Origin: Caballeronia concitans
GTDB lineage: Bacteria; Pseudomonadota; Gammaproteobacteria; Burkholderiales; Burkholderiaceae
NCBI RefSeq assembly: GCF_001544615.1
Contig: NZ_FCNV02000001.1
Coordinates: 744,001-808,000, forward strand
Direction of reading: 5' to 3'
DNA: 64,000 nucleotides
In this document: in pieces, positions 46,665 through 55,457 of the stretch
Layout of the letters: every line of letters begins with the position of its first letter
Position numbering within the stretch: the first letter of the stretch is position 1
Program-made: the position numbers and the translations under genes
Notes under the pieces: generated by a model
Database searches by the model: none
The model's input: the letters and a program-made list of their open reading frames with translations, nothing else
What the model was told of the DNA's origin: nothing

Positions 46665-47512
46665 GCACGCATCCCGTCACCACCACGACTTCCATGCCCG
46701 CGCTCGACCACGTCAAGCGCATCGTGCCCGGCATCGTCGCGTGGATCGTCTCGATCCTGCTGTTTTTCCCGATCTTCTGGATGACGATCACCGCGTTCAA
46801 GACCGAGCAGCAGGCGTATTCGTCGTCGCTCATCTTCACGCCGACGCTCGAAAGCTTTCGCGAAGTGTTCGCGCGCAGCAACTACTTCGGCTTCGCGTGG
46901 AATTCGGTGCTGATCTCCGTGGGCGTCACGGTCATCTGCCTGATTCTCGCGGTGCCGTGCGCCTACGCGATGGCCTTCTTCCCGACGCGAAAGACGCAAA
47001 AGCTGCTGCTCTGGATGCTGTCCACGAAGATGATGCCGTCGGTCGGCGTGCTGGTGCCGATCTATCTGCTGTGGAAGAACGCGGGCCTGCTCGATACGGT
47101 GAGCGGTCTCGTCATCGTGTACACGCTCATCAATCTGCCGATCGCCGTGTGGATGGCCTTCACGTACTTCAACGAAGTGCCGAAGGACATTCTGGAGGCG
47201 GGCCGCATCGACGGCGCGACGACGTGGCAGGAGATCGTCTATCTGCTGATGCCGATGGCGCTGCCCGGACTCGCATCGACGGGACTGCTGCTCATCATCC
47301 TTTCGTGGAACGAGGCGTTCTGGAGCATCAACCTGTCGAGTTCGAACGCGGCGCCGCTGACCGTGTTCATCGCGTCGTATTCGAGTCCGGAAGGCTTGTT
47401 CTGGGCCAAGCTGTCGGCGGCTTCGCTGCTGGCGGTCGCGCCGATCCTGATCGTCGGCTGGCTCTCGCAGAAGCAGCTGGTGCGCGGTCTCACGTTCGGC
47501 GCGGTCAAGTGA
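46661..47512 (+). CDS. Polyol ABC transporter permease (SmoG/MtlG-like)
   Basis: The 283-residue MalG-type permease has six hydrophobic helices and the EAA motif ILEAGRIDGATTWQEIVYLL (about residues 180-200). FFPIFWMTITAFKTEQQA is the N-terminal family signature. Its ATG overlaps the previous stop by four bases, indicating translational coupling. The frame runs much further upstream within the preceding gene, but only this start gives the family length. Confidence 0.92.
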   Translation: MSTHPVTTTTSMPALDHVKRIVPGIVAWIVSILLFFPIFWMTITAFKTEQQAYSSSLIFTPTLESFREVFARSNYFGFAWNSVLISVGVTVICLILAVPCAYAMAFFPTRKTQKLLLWMLSTKMMPSVGVLVPIYLLWKNAGLLDTVSGLVIVYTLINLPIAVWMAFTYFNEVPKDILEAGRIDGATTWQEIVYLLMPMALPGLASTGLLLIILSWNEAFWSINLSSSNAAPLTVFIASYSSPEGLFWAKLSAASLLAVAPILIVGWLSQKQLVRGLTFGAVK

Positions 47513-47522
47513 GGGCGGGCTC

Positions 47523-48236
47523 GTGACATCAAGTTCATTTCAAGCGGCCAATCTCGAAGATCGTCTGATGATCTGCGATTGCGACGGCGTGCTCATCGAC
47601 AGCGAAGCGGTAGCAGCGCGGATGCTCGTCACCGAGTTGCAGGCGCTGTGGCCGGGCGTCGATGTCGAACCGGTCGTGATGCCGCTGCTCGGCTTGCGCA
47701 TCGAAGCCGTGCTCGCGAGCGCGGCCGATACCGTGAACCGCACGCTCACGCCGGAGCAGGTCGGCGCAATCCGCACGTCCGTCGAAGCGGCGGCGGTGCA
47801 GGCGCAGCCGGTGGACGGCATCGAGGCGGCGCTGGCTGCCGTGCCGCTCACGAAGGCCTGCGCGAGCAACAGCTTTTCGTCGTACGTCGATACGGTGCTG
47901 CAGCGCACGGGCCTCGTGCGCTTCTTCGAAGACCGGCGTTTCTGCGCGGACATGGTGGCGAATCCGAAGCCCGCGCCCGACGTGTATCTGGCGGCGGCGC
48001 GCGCGATGCGCGTCGATCCGCTGCGTTGCCTCGTCGTGGAAGACAGCGTGACGGGCGTGACGGCGGCGAAGGCGGCGGGCATGCCGGTGCTCGGCTTCAT
48101 CGGCGGCGGACACGCGACGGAAGGACAGATCGGCGCGCTCGAACGCGCGGGCGCCGAGATCGTGTTCGACGACATGGCGCGCCTGCCCGCGCTCGTCGAT
48201 CACTGGCTGCAACACGCGACGTTCGAGGCGAAGTAG
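47523..48236 (+). CDS. HAD-superfamily phosphatase (beta-phosphoglucomutase-like)
   Basis: The 237-residue protein has HAD motif I CDCDGVLIDSE (nucleophile Asp19, Asp21), motif II-type CASNSFS, motif III lysine in ANPKPAPDVYL and motif IV VVEDSVTG. This is the subclass I phosphatase/phosphomutase group. It begins with GTG ten bases after the permease stop. Its place between permease and ATPase genes suggests it acts on a phosphorylated intermediate of the imported polyol, perhaps relieving sugar-phosphate stress; the substrate is unknown. Confidence 0.85.
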   Translation: MTSSSFQAANLEDRLMICDCDGVLIDSEAVAARMLVTELQALWPGVDVEPVVMPLLGLRIEAVLASAADTVNRTLTPEQVGAIRTSVEAAAVQAQPVDGIEAALAAVPLTKACASNSFSSYVDTVLQRTGLVRFFEDRRFCADMVANPKPAPDVYLAAARAMRVDPLRCLVVEDSVTGVTAAKAAGMPVLGFIGGGHATEGQIGALERAGAEIVFDDMARLPALVDHWLQHATFEAK

Positions 48237-48282
48237 CGCGCGTGCGTGACCTAAAGAATGCATCGATGCATGGAGACACATC

Positions 48283-49434
48283 ATGGCTAGCCTGACCCTA
48301 CGCAACATCAACAAGCGATACGAAGACACCGAGGTGATGAAGAGCGTCAACCTCGATATCGACGACGGCGAGTTCGTCGTGTTCGTCGGACCGTCGGGCT
48401 GCGGCAAGTCCACGCTGATGCGCATGATCGCGGGTCTCGAAGACATCAGCGGCGGCGAGCTGATGATCGACGGCACGCGCGTGAACGAATTGCCGCCCGC
48501 CAAGCGCGGCATCGCGATGGTCTTTCAGTCGTATGCGCTCTATCCGCACATGACGCTCTACGACAACATGGCCTTCGGCCTCAAGCTCGCGGGCGAGAAG
48601 AAGCCCGCCATCGACGCCGCTGTGAAGAACGCCGCGAAGATCCTGCACATCGATCATTTGCTGGATCGCAAGCCGAAGCAGTTGTCGGGCGGGCAGCGTC
48701 AGCGCGTCGCGATCGGCCGCGCGATCACGCGCAAGCCGAAGGTCTTTCTCTTCGACGAACCGCTCTCCAATCTCGACGCCGCATTGCGCGTGAAGATGCG
48801 CCTCGAATTCGCGCGCCTTCACGACGACCTCAAGACGACGATGATCTACGTCACGCACGATCAGGTCGAAGCGATGACGCTCGCGGACAAGATCGTGGTG
48901 TTGTCGGCGGGCAATGTCGAGCAGGTCGGCACGCCGAACATGCTGTATCACGCGCCGGCGAACAAGTTCGTCGCGGGTTTCATCGGCTCGCCGAAGATGA
49001 ACTTTTTGTCGGGCACGGTCGCGCAGATTCGCGACGGCGGCGTGCTCGTCAAGTACGCGACCGGCGAGACGCAGCTCGTCGGCGTGCTGCCGGGCAACGC
49101 GAAGCCGGGCGATGCGGTGACCGTCGGCATCCGGCCGGAGCATTTGCAGCCGGTGGAGGCATCGAGCGAGTATGGCGTTTCGGTATCGACGATGACGGTG
49201 GAAACGCTCGGCGACGCCGCCTATCTCTACGCGGAAACGCCCGTCGCGCCCGATGGCCTCATCTCGCGCATTCCGCCGCTGGAAAAGCACGCGCGCGGCC
49301 AGAAGCTTAAGCTCGGCAGCGAGCCGGATCACTGCCATATGTTCGATGCGGAAGGGCAGGCGTATCGGCGCAACGCGGTGCAGGCTTATCTGACGGAGCA
49401 TCCCGAAGTGGTGACGCAGGCGGCGCGCGCCTGA
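48283..49434 (+). CDS. Polyol ABC transporter ATPase (SmoK/MalK-like)
   Basis: The 383-residue CUT1 ATPase has Walker [10 protein letters not shown] (residues 36-44), Q-loop [12 protein letters not shown], signature LSGGQRQRV, Walker [13 protein letters not shown] and switch His in VTHDQVEAM. The C-terminal ~130 residues form the TOBE/regulatory domain ([10 protein letters not shown]). It energises the importer encoded upstream. GGAG precedes the ATG. A terminator-like hairpin follows the gene. Confidence 0.94.
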   Translation: MASLTLRNINKRYEDTEVMKSVNLDIDDGEFVVFVGPSGCGKSTLMRMIAGLEDISGGELMIDGTRVNELPPAKRGIAMVFQSYALYPHMTLYDNMAFGLKLAGEKKPAIDAAVKNAAKILHIDHLLDRKPKQLSGGQRQRVAIGRAITRKPKVFLFDEPLSNLDAALRVKMRLEFARLHDDLKTTMIYVTHDQVEAMTLADKIVVLSAGNVEQVGTPNMLYHAPANKFVAGFIGSPKMNFLSGTVAQIRDGGVLVKYATGETQLVGVLPGNAKPGDAVTVGIRPEHLQPVEASSEYGVSVSTMTVETLGDAAYLYAETPVAPDGLISRIPPLEKHARGQKLKLGSEPDHCHMFDAEGQAYRRNAVQAYLTEHPEVVTQAARA

Positions 49435-49443
49435 GGTCGAAGG

Positions 49444-49480
49444 GCGGCACGGGCTACGCCCGACGTGCCGCTTCCCTTCT
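49444..49480 (+). terminator. Terminator-like hairpin after the ABC operon
   Basis: GCGGCACG (49444-49451) and CGTGCCGC (49464-49471) form an 8-bp stem with a 12-base loop, followed by a pyrimidine-rich stretch TTCCCTTCT rather than a pure T-run. It plausibly ends the polyol transport unit. Confidence 0.6.
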
Positions 49481-49576
49481 CACATCGTCGATGCCGCCGG
49501 GCGTGTCGCGCTCATACCGTGTCGTTTGGCGCGATAATCGCGCTTCGTCCGGCCCGCTGATCCATCGACACGCCCC

Positions 49577-50440
49577 ATGCACGTCATCAACGAACTCTTC
49601 GTCTATCCCATCAAGTCTTGCGCGGGCATCGCCCTGCAACGCGCGATGCTGCTCGAAACCGGCCTCGAACACGATCGCAGCTGGATGGTCACCGACGCCA
49701 CGGGCGGCATGATCACGCAGCGCACGCATCCGCGCATGGCGTTGATCGAGACCGCGTTCGACGGCGGCGATCTCGCGATCCGCGCGCCCGGCATGCCGGC
49801 GCTGCGCACGCCGCTCGACGCGCGCGCGTTGACGGGCGCGGAACGCATGCGCGCGACGGTATGGCGCGACACGGTGGATGCGCTCGACACGGGCCGCGAG
49901 ACATCGCGATGGTTCAGCGACTTCTTGGGCGTGCCGGCGAAGCTCGCGCGTTTCGCGCCGGAAGTGCGCCGCAATGTCGACGAGAAATGGACCGCGCCGC
50001 TACGCACGCACACGCGCTTCGCCGATGGTTTCCCGCTGCTGGTGGTCGGCCAGGCATCGCTCGACGATCTCAACGCGCGGCTCGCGCAAAAGGGCGCGCC
50101 GGCAATAGCGGCGGACCGGTTTCGTCCGAATGTGGTGATCGGCGGGCTGGATGCGTTCGAGGAGGATTACGTCGGCGACATGCGGATTCGCGCGACGAGC
50201 GGCGATGTCGCGCTCAGGCTCGTCAAGCTCTGCACGCGCTGCCCGGTGCCGACGATCGATCAGCGCACCGGCGCGCCGAATCCCGCGTGGCCGCACGAGC
50301 CGCTCGACACGATGAGCACGTACCGCGCGAGCGAGCAGCATGGCGGCGCGCTGACGTTCGGCAAGAACGCGGTGGTCGTGAACGGCGAGGGCATCGCGCT
50401 GGAAGTGGGGCAGGCGGTCGAAGCGGAAATCGACTTCTGA
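49577..50440 (+). CDS. MOSC-domain protein (YcbX-like, N-terminal beta-barrel plus MOSC)
   Basis: The 287-residue protein starts with the MOSC N-terminal beta-barrel pattern INELFVYPIKSCAGI and LEHDRSWMV, then a MOSC domain with FRPNVVIGGLDAFEED and the cysteine-containing KLCTRCPVPTID. YcbX-type proteins bind molybdenum cofactor and reduce N-hydroxylated compounds. YcbX of E. coli also carries a ferredoxin domain, which is absent here. It lies inside the polyol island but has no apparent link to it. Confidence 0.88.
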   Translation: MHVINELFVYPIKSCAGIALQRAMLLETGLEHDRSWMVTDATGGMITQRTHPRMALIETAFDGGDLAIRAPGMPALRTPLDARALTGAERMRATVWRDTVDALDTGRETSRWFSDFLGVPAKLARFAPEVRRNVDEKWTAPLRTHTRFADGFPLLVVGQASLDDLNARLAQKGAPAIAADRFRPNVVIGGLDAFEEDYVGDMRIRATSGDVALRLVKLCTRCPVPTIDQRTGAPNPAWPHEPLDTMSTYRASEQHGGALTFGKNAVVVNGEGIALEVGQAVEAEIDF

Positions 50441-50461
50441 GCGCCCGCCGCGTCGGGTGCG

Positions 50462-51409
50462 TCAGGCTTCGAGCGCGGCGCGCGCGCACAGTTCGTCGGT
50501 GACGAGGCCGGACAGCCATTGACCTTTGAGCGCGGCGATCAACGCGTCGCGCTTGCGTTGTCCGCCTGCGAAGCCGATGGTCGGCCGCTTCGGCGGCGAA
50601 TCGAGCTTGAGGCTCGTGACGCGCGCGCCGGTTTTCGACACGACGCGTTTGCCTTGCGCGTCGATCGGCAGTCCGAGCCATTCGGCGACGGCGCCGCCGT
50701 GCATCATTTCTTCGACTTCGCTGCGCGTGATGAAGCCGTCTTCGTGCAGCGGACAGTTGATGCCCACGTTGCCGATGCCGACGAACGCGACATCGGCTTT
50801 CTGCGCGAGTTCATCGACGATGCGGTAGAGCCGGTGATTGACCCACTGCGCGCGTTCGGCTTCGCTGTCGGCCATGAGCGGCGCGGGCAGCATGAAGTGC
50901 TTGCCGCCGGTTTTTTCCGAGAGCTGCTGGGCGACGTCGTAGCGATTCGACGATCCGTCCTGCGCGATGGCGCCGACCATCGACACGAAGCGATGCTGCG
51001 GCCGGTCGATCTGTCCGATTTGCGCGACGACTGCCTTGAGGGTGCGCCCGCTGCCGATGGACACGACGATGGGCTTGTCGTTGGCGAGATAGCGTTCCAT
51101 GACTTGCGCGCCGGCGACGGCGAGCTTGCGATCGACTTGCTCGGTGGTGTCGCCGTCGATGGGCACGACTTCGCACAGTGCGAGGCCGTAGCGTTCGCAG
51201 AGTTGTTGGGCGAGCGACAGGCAATCGGCGATGCGATGGTCGACCCGCACGCGGATCAGGTTCTTCTCCACGGCGAAGGCCACCAGCCGTTGCGCGACGG
51301 GACGCGAGATTTGCAGCTTCTCGGCGATCTCGTTTTGCGTATTGCCGGCGACGTAGTACAGCCACGCTGCGCGGGTTGCCAGGTCGAGCTTTTCGTTTGA
51401 TTTCGGCAC
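50462..51409 (-). CDS. SorC-family sugar-responsive transcriptional regulator
   Basis: The 315-residue protein has an N-terminal helix-turn-helix (YYVAGNTQNEIAEKLQISRP, about residues 17-36) and a SorC/DeoR-type sugar-binding domain (VSIGSGRTLKAVV, VAFVGIGNVG, and ARVTSLKLDSPPKRPTIGFAGG near the end). Such regulators sense phosphorylated sugars. No ATG is near the domain start; GTG 51409 (VPKSNEKLDL) is the best start, since the frame further up encodes a Lys/Arg-rich stretch and then enters a repeat element. It converges with the MOSC gene and precedes xylB/dalD, which it probably controls. Confidence 0.82.
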   Translation of the reverse strand: MPKSNEKLDLATRAAWLYYVAGNTQNEIAEKLQISRPVAQRLVAFAVEKNLIRVRVDHRIADCLSLAQQLCERYGLALCEVVPIDGDTTEQVDRKLAVAGAQVMERYLANDKPIVVSIGSGRTLKAVVAQIGQIDRPQHRFVSMVGAIAQDGSSNRYDVAQQLSEKTGGKHFMLPAPLMADSEAERAQWVNHRLYRIVDELAQKADVAFVGIGNVGINCPLHEDGFITRSEVEEMMHGGAVAEWLGLPIDAQGKRVVSKTGARVTSLKLDSPPKRPTIGFAGGQRKRDALIAALKGQWLSGLVTDELCARAALEA

Positions 51410-51472
51410 TTTTTTTCGTCGATTTTTTAGCGCTTGTTTCCTTCGTGGAGCGGACGGGTTTTTTTTTGCTGC

Positions 51473-51711
51473 GCGGTTTGGGGGTGCTTTATGTTCGTGT
51501 CGGTCTATTAGCACGCCCCTCCCCGGGGCGGGGGTCACTTTCTTTGCTGCTGCAAAGAAAGTAACCAAAGAAAGCAGCTTTTCTGGCCCGAAGCACTGAC
51601 TGTGTCACCACTCCGTAGAACCAGATTGGCACTCAGTTTGACACAGCCCTGAATCACCTTCCGCGCCCACTGAGCGCCACCCCATGCGAGCCCCCGGGCT
51701 CGACAAAACCA
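51473..51711 (+). repeat. Non-coding repeat element, left copy of an inverted pair
   Basis: About 240 bases that recur in inverted orientation at 51859-52090. Subregions are GCGGTTTGGG (51473-51482), TCGGTCTATTAG (from 51500), a GC block, a perfect hairpin ACTTTCTTTGC-TGCT-GCAAAGAAAGT (51537-51562), and a palindrome CGAGCCC-CC-GGGCTCG (from 51687). The sequence resembles an intergenic repeat I recall from Caballeronia/Paraburkholderia genomes. It has no transposase or convincing open frame. It touches the upstream end of the sorC frame. Confidence 0.85.
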
Positions 51712-51858
51712 TCGGGGCACCACGCACCACGCAGCCATGACTCCCCAACAATGTACGCGGTCCTGAGCATGTTCGCACACCGTGTATCGTTAAATCGGCC
51801 GGTGGCGGTGGTGTTCCGCAGCAGGTTCCGTTTTCTAGTGTTGCGCCTTGTGCTCAGT
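51712..51858. other. Unique spacer between inverted repeat copies
   Basis: These 147 bases form the loop between the two repeat copies. I see no gene or hairpin of note. Together with the copies it fills the 707-base gap between sorC and xylB. Confidence 0.6.
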
Positions 51859-52090
51859 GGGTTTTGTCGAGCCCGGGGGCTCGCGTGGGGTGGCGCACAG
51901 TGGGCGCGGAAGGTGATTCAAGGTTGATTCAAGCTGAGTGCCAACGTGGATCTACAGAGTGGTCACGCTTTCGATGCATCGGGCCCAGAAAGCTGCTTTC
52001 TTTGGTTACTTTCTTTGCAGCAGCAAAGAAAGTGACCCCCGCCCCGGGGAGGGGCAGCCTAATAGACCGACGCGAAAAAACCCAAACCGC
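51859..52090 (-). repeat. Non-coding repeat element, right copy of an inverted pair
   Basis: This is the reverse-complement counterpart of 51473-51711. The GC block and the CTTTCTTTGCTGCTGCAAAG hairpin region are essentially identical in the two copies, whereas the middle third (around 51590-51640 in the left copy) has diverged. The outer end ends in CCCAAACCGC (52081-52090), 27 bases before the xylB stop. With arms over 200 bases and a short loop, the pair could form a large cruciform or a strong hairpin in RNA. Confidence 0.85.
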
Positions 52091-52116
52091 AAACGAGCCC
52101 CATCGTGCAAACGATA

Positions 52117-53598
52117 TCAAACCAGCCTTGGCCGCGAAACATCGAACAACGGCCGTACGTGCTGATACAACTCGCGAAACCCTTTGAGCCGCTGGCGCAG
52201 AACCCGATGCCTCTCGCCATCCGGCGAGAACTCCTGCTTGACAGCAGGCTTAGCTAGCACGACCGCCGGATCGCCCCCGGCCGCAAGCCATCCCAACCGT
52301 GCAGCCCCGAGCGCCGCTCCGGTCTCTCCACCGCCGTGCGTCCGCGTCGGCGTATCGAAAGCATCGGCGAACATCTGCCCCCAGTACGCGCTGCGAGCGC
52401 CGCCGCCCAGCATCGACAAAGCCCGCGTCTGCGTTCCCGCGGATTGCAGCGCATCGAAGCCATCCGTGAGCGCGAGCGTCACGCCCTCGAGCACCGAATA
52501 ACCGAGCAAAGCACGATCGGTCGCATGCGTCATGCCGAAGAAGACGCCCTGCGCGTAAGGATCGTTATGCGGCGTGCGCTCGCCGCTCAGGTACGGCAAG
52601 AACAACGGCGCAGTCGATAAAGCCTCGCGCGGCAGCGCCTCGATCTCGGCGAGCAGCGTCGGCTCGTCCGTCGACGTCAGCTTGCACACCCAGCGCAGGC
52701 AACTCGCCGCCGACAACACCACGCTCATCTGATGCCATCTGTCCGGAATCGCATGACAGAACGCATGCACCGCCGACGCCGGATTCGGCCGGAAACGATC
52801 GCCGACCACGCACAGCACGCCCGATGTCCCGAGCGACAGGAAGCCGTCTCCCGGCTCCGTGGCGCCGATGCCCACGGCGCTCGCGGCATTGTCGCCGCCG
52901 CCCGCCGCGACGATCACGTCATCGCCCAAACCCAACTCGCGCGCAACCGACGGCAGCAACGTGCCCGAAGGCGCGCTGCCTTCGGCCAGCGCCGGCATCT
53001 GCTGACGCGTCATCCCGCACGCTTCGAGCAGCTCGTCCGACCAGTCGCGCCGCGCGACATCGAGCCAGAGCGTGCCTGCCGCATCCGATGGGTCCGACAC
53101 CTTCGTGCCCGTCAGATGCATCCGCAAATAATCCTTCGGCAGCAGCACGCACGCCGTCTGCGCGAAGATGACCGGCTCGTTGTGCCGCACCCACAGCAGC
53201 TTCGGCGCGGTGAAGCCGGGCATCGCCAGATTGCCGGCGATCTCGTGCAAATGAGGCGCACGTTCGTATAGCTCGGCGCACTCCTTGTCGCTGCGCATGT
53301 CGTTCCAAAGGATCGCGGGACGCAGCACGCGATCCGTCGAATCGAGTAGCACCGCGCCGTGCATCTGCCCCGACAGGCCGATGCCGCGCACCTGCGCGAA
53401 CTCCGACGGATATTGCTCGCGAAGCTTGAAAAGCGCGGCGCGCGTGCCTTCCCACCAGTCGAGCGGATTCTGCTCGGACCAGCGCGGCTTCGGACGAGAA
53501 ACGGTGAACGGCGTGCCCGCCGTGCCGACGACGCTGCCGTCGCTCGCGAGCAGCAGCACTTTAACTTCGGAGGTGCCGAGGTCGATGCCTAAGTACAT
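52117..53598 (-). CDS. xylB: Xylulokinase
   Basis: The 493-residue FGGY kinase phosphorylates D-xylulose to xylulose 5-phosphate. It shows LGIDLGTSEVKVLLL at the start, GLSGQMHGAVLLD (the xylulokinase MHG motif), the catalytic-base region VAAGGGDNAASAVG, FLPYLSGERTPHND and MLGGGARSAYWGQMF. It is 114 bases downstream of dalD on the same strand, which makes D-xylulose from D-arabinitol, giving a two-step route to the pentose phosphate pathway. This is the better xylulokinase candidate of the two MHG-type kinases in the window. Confidence 0.94.
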   Translation of the reverse strand: MYLGIDLGTSEVKVLLLASDGSVVGTAGTPFTVSRPKPRWSEQNPLDWWEGTRAALFKLREQYPSEFAQVRGIGLSGQMHGAVLLDSTDRVLRPAILWNDMRSDKECAELYERAPHLHEIAGNLAMPGFTAPKLLWVRHNEPVIFAQTACVLLPKDYLRMHLTGTKVSDPSDAAGTLWLDVARRDWSDELLEACGMTRQQMPALAEGSAPSGTLLPSVARELGLGDDVIVAAGGGDNAASAVGIGATEPGDGFLSLGTSGVLCVVGDRFRPNPASAVHAFCHAIPDRWHQMSVVLSAASCLRWVCKLTSTDEPTLLAEIEALPREALSTAPLFLPYLSGERTPHNDPYAQGVFFGMTHATDRALLGYSVLEGVTLALTDGFDALQSAGTQTRALSMLGGGARSAYWGQMFADAFDTPTRTHGGGETGAALGAARLGWLAAGGDPAVVLAKPAVKQEFSPDGERHRVLRQRLKGFRELYQHVRPLFDVSRPRLV

Positions 53599-53712
53599 GA
53601 AGGGTGCCTTGGGTCATGGCCGGGACTCGTCCGGCGGAAACAGGGAATGTAACGCCGTGCGCGGCGCCGCGCCATGAGCACAACACCGGAGCGGCGCACA
53701 GCAACGTTCTGG

Positions 53713-55113
53713 CTACGGACGATTCGCGAGCCACGCATCCACACGCGCGATCGCCGTGCGCATCACGCGTTCGAGGTGCTCCGTCTGCGCCATGCTGCCC
53801 CACAGCAGCTTGTCGGCGACGAACGCCTTGATCGGATCGTCCGATGTGAAATAGCCATGCGCGACGGCCGGTTCCATCACGCCGTCCTGATACGCATACG
53901 GCAGCTTGTTCTCGTGCCAGCGCTCGAGAAAGCGGAAGAAGAGCGCGGGCAGAACGGCGGTCGCGTCCGGATCGACGTTGCGCGCGAAGCATTCCGACAG
54001 CGTCGGCGCGATGAACCCCGGCAGCTTCGAGAAACCGTCCGCCGCGACGCGCTGGTTCGTATCCTTGATGTACGGATTGCTGAAGCGGTCGAGCACCACG
54101 TCGCGGTATTTCGCGAGATCGATCGGGCTCGGCGTGAGGCACGGAATCACGTCCTCGGTGACATAGGCTTCCGCCAGCGCGCGGATTTCCATGTCCTGCG
54201 TGCCTTCGTGAATGTATTGCAGGCCGACGAGCGTTCCCGCCCACGCGATGCAGCTATGGCTCGCGTTCAGAATGCGGATCTTCGCTTCCTCGTACGGATG
54301 CACGGATTCGACCATCTCCGCGCCGACTTTCTCCCACGCCGGCCGCCCCGCGATGAAGTTGTCCTCGATCACCCACTGGATAAACTTTTCGCCCATCACC
54401 GGCGCCTTGTCGTCGAAGCCAGTCGCGGCCTTCACGCGCTCCGCGACATCCGGCGTCGGGCGCGGCGTGATGCGATCGACCATCGCGTTCGGGCACGACG
54501 TGTTCGCGATCATCCAGCCGCGCAGCGCCGTCTCGCCGCGCAGTTGCAGGAATTCGAGCATGCCCGCCTTGAAGCGGTCGCCGTTGCTGCGCAGGTTGTC
54601 GCAGTTTTGCAGCGACACCTTGCCCGCGCCGTTCTTCATGCGCGCATCGAGAATGGCCGCGAGCGCGCCGTAGATCGTGGTCTTCGCGCCCTTGAGATCG
54701 GCGGCGAGGTCGGCGTTGGAAGTATCGAGCTTGTCGTGCTCGTCGAGGTAATAGCCGCCTTCCGTGACGGTGAAGGAGACGATCTTCGTCTGCGGGTCCG
54801 CGCCCGTCGCGATCAGTTGGCTCAGATCGGCGGACCACGGTACGACCTTCTTGATCGACCGGACCGTTTCGTACTCGCGCTCGCCCTGCGGCGTGACGGT
54901 TTCGAGCGTGTAGGCGCCGCCCTGCGCCGCGAGCGCGTCGAGCACGGCGTTCATGTCGCCGCGAATATTGCCGACGGCCAGCGACCACGACGCATCGCCG
55001 GATTCGATCAGCCGGTGCAGATACCACGCCTGATGCGCGCGATGAAACGATCCCGCGCCGATGTGCAGGATCACGTTCGCGCTCGCCTTCTCAACGTTAG
55101 CTTGGGTGCTCAT
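53713..55113 (-). CDS. dalD: D-arabinitol 4-dehydrogenase / mannitol dehydrogenase family
   Basis: The 466-residue long-chain polyol dehydrogenase has the N-terminal NAD motif [16 protein letters not shown] and the family catalytic triad Lys278, Asn283, His286 in [14 protein letters not shown], spaced exactly as K295/N300/H303 of Pseudomonas mannitol 2-dehydrogenase. Members oxidise D-arabinitol to D-xylulose and often mannitol to fructose. The adjacent xylulokinase favours D-arabinitol as a main substrate. It diverges from an FGGY kinase across a 344-base region containing a candidate operator. Confidence 0.92.
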   Translation of the reverse strand: MSTQANVEKASANVILHIGAGSFHRAHQAWYLHRLIESGDASWSLAVGNIRGDMNAVLDALAAQGGAYTLETVTPQGEREYETVRSIKKVVPWSADLSQLIATGADPQTKIVSFTVTEGGYYLDEHDKLDTSNADLAADLKGAKTTIYGALAAILDARMKNGAGKVSLQNCDNLRSNGDRFKAGMLEFLQLRGETALRGWMIANTSCPNAMVDRITPRPTPDVAERVKAATGFDDKAPVMGEKFIQWVIEDNFIAGRPAWEKVGAEMVESVHPYEEAKIRILNASHSCIAWAGTLVGLQYIHEGTQDMEIRALAEAYVTEDVIPCLTPSPIDLAKYRDVVLDRFSNPYIKDTNQRVAADGFSKLPGFIAPTLSECFARNVDPDATAVLPALFFRFLERWHENKLPYAYQDGVMEPAVAHGYFTSDDPIKAFVADKLLWGSMAQTEHLERVMRTAIARVDAWLANRP

Positions 55114-55457
55114 ATCGTCTCTTCCCTTGATGGCTGTGGCGTCCGTTCTGCGCGGACGGCTAAGTGAACATTTGCTCTGTCGGTGGTCGAATGATCGTAT
55201 CCGTTATCGCGAAAGTCAAGGTACGCGCAAGGCGCCCGGTCGTTGCGATGCGGTGCGATTCGCCCGCCTTTCGCCGCGCCTGGCTTGGCGGGCGGCGGCT
55301 CGCGACGCGCGCTGCATCGCACCATTCGCGGCGCGCGGGCTGATCGGGAAATACCCGGATAGCCAGCGCGGCGCGGATTGGCGGAAGGTGCATGCGGTTT
55401 CGCCATAACAAGATAGACCGCAAAACAACACGCCACGGACACGCAACGGAGACGCGA
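55114..55457. other. Divergent intergenic region between dalD and the third FGGY kinase
   Basis: This 344-base region should hold both promoters. The only element I can support is the candidate operator GAACATTTGCTC at 55166-55177. GGAGACG just before 55458 is the kinase ribosome binding site. Small open frames here are not convincing. Confidence 0.5.
55166..55177 (-). promoter_or_regulatory. Candidate SorC-type operator before dalD-xylB
   Basis: GAACATTTGCTC lies 53 bases upstream of the dalD start codon, the same distance as its near-identical partner (43274-43285) from the sdr start. Eleven of twelve bases match. The equal spacing strengthens the case for a common operator. Confidence 0.55.

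Noticed and set aside
51473-52090. Insertion sequence or CRISPR array
   Set aside because: No transposase, no regular short direct repeats with spacers; only two long inverted copies.
51535-52187. Short open frames inside the inverted repeats
   Set aside because: They follow the repeat sequence, differ between the two copies and resemble no protein; the region is best read as non-coding repeat.
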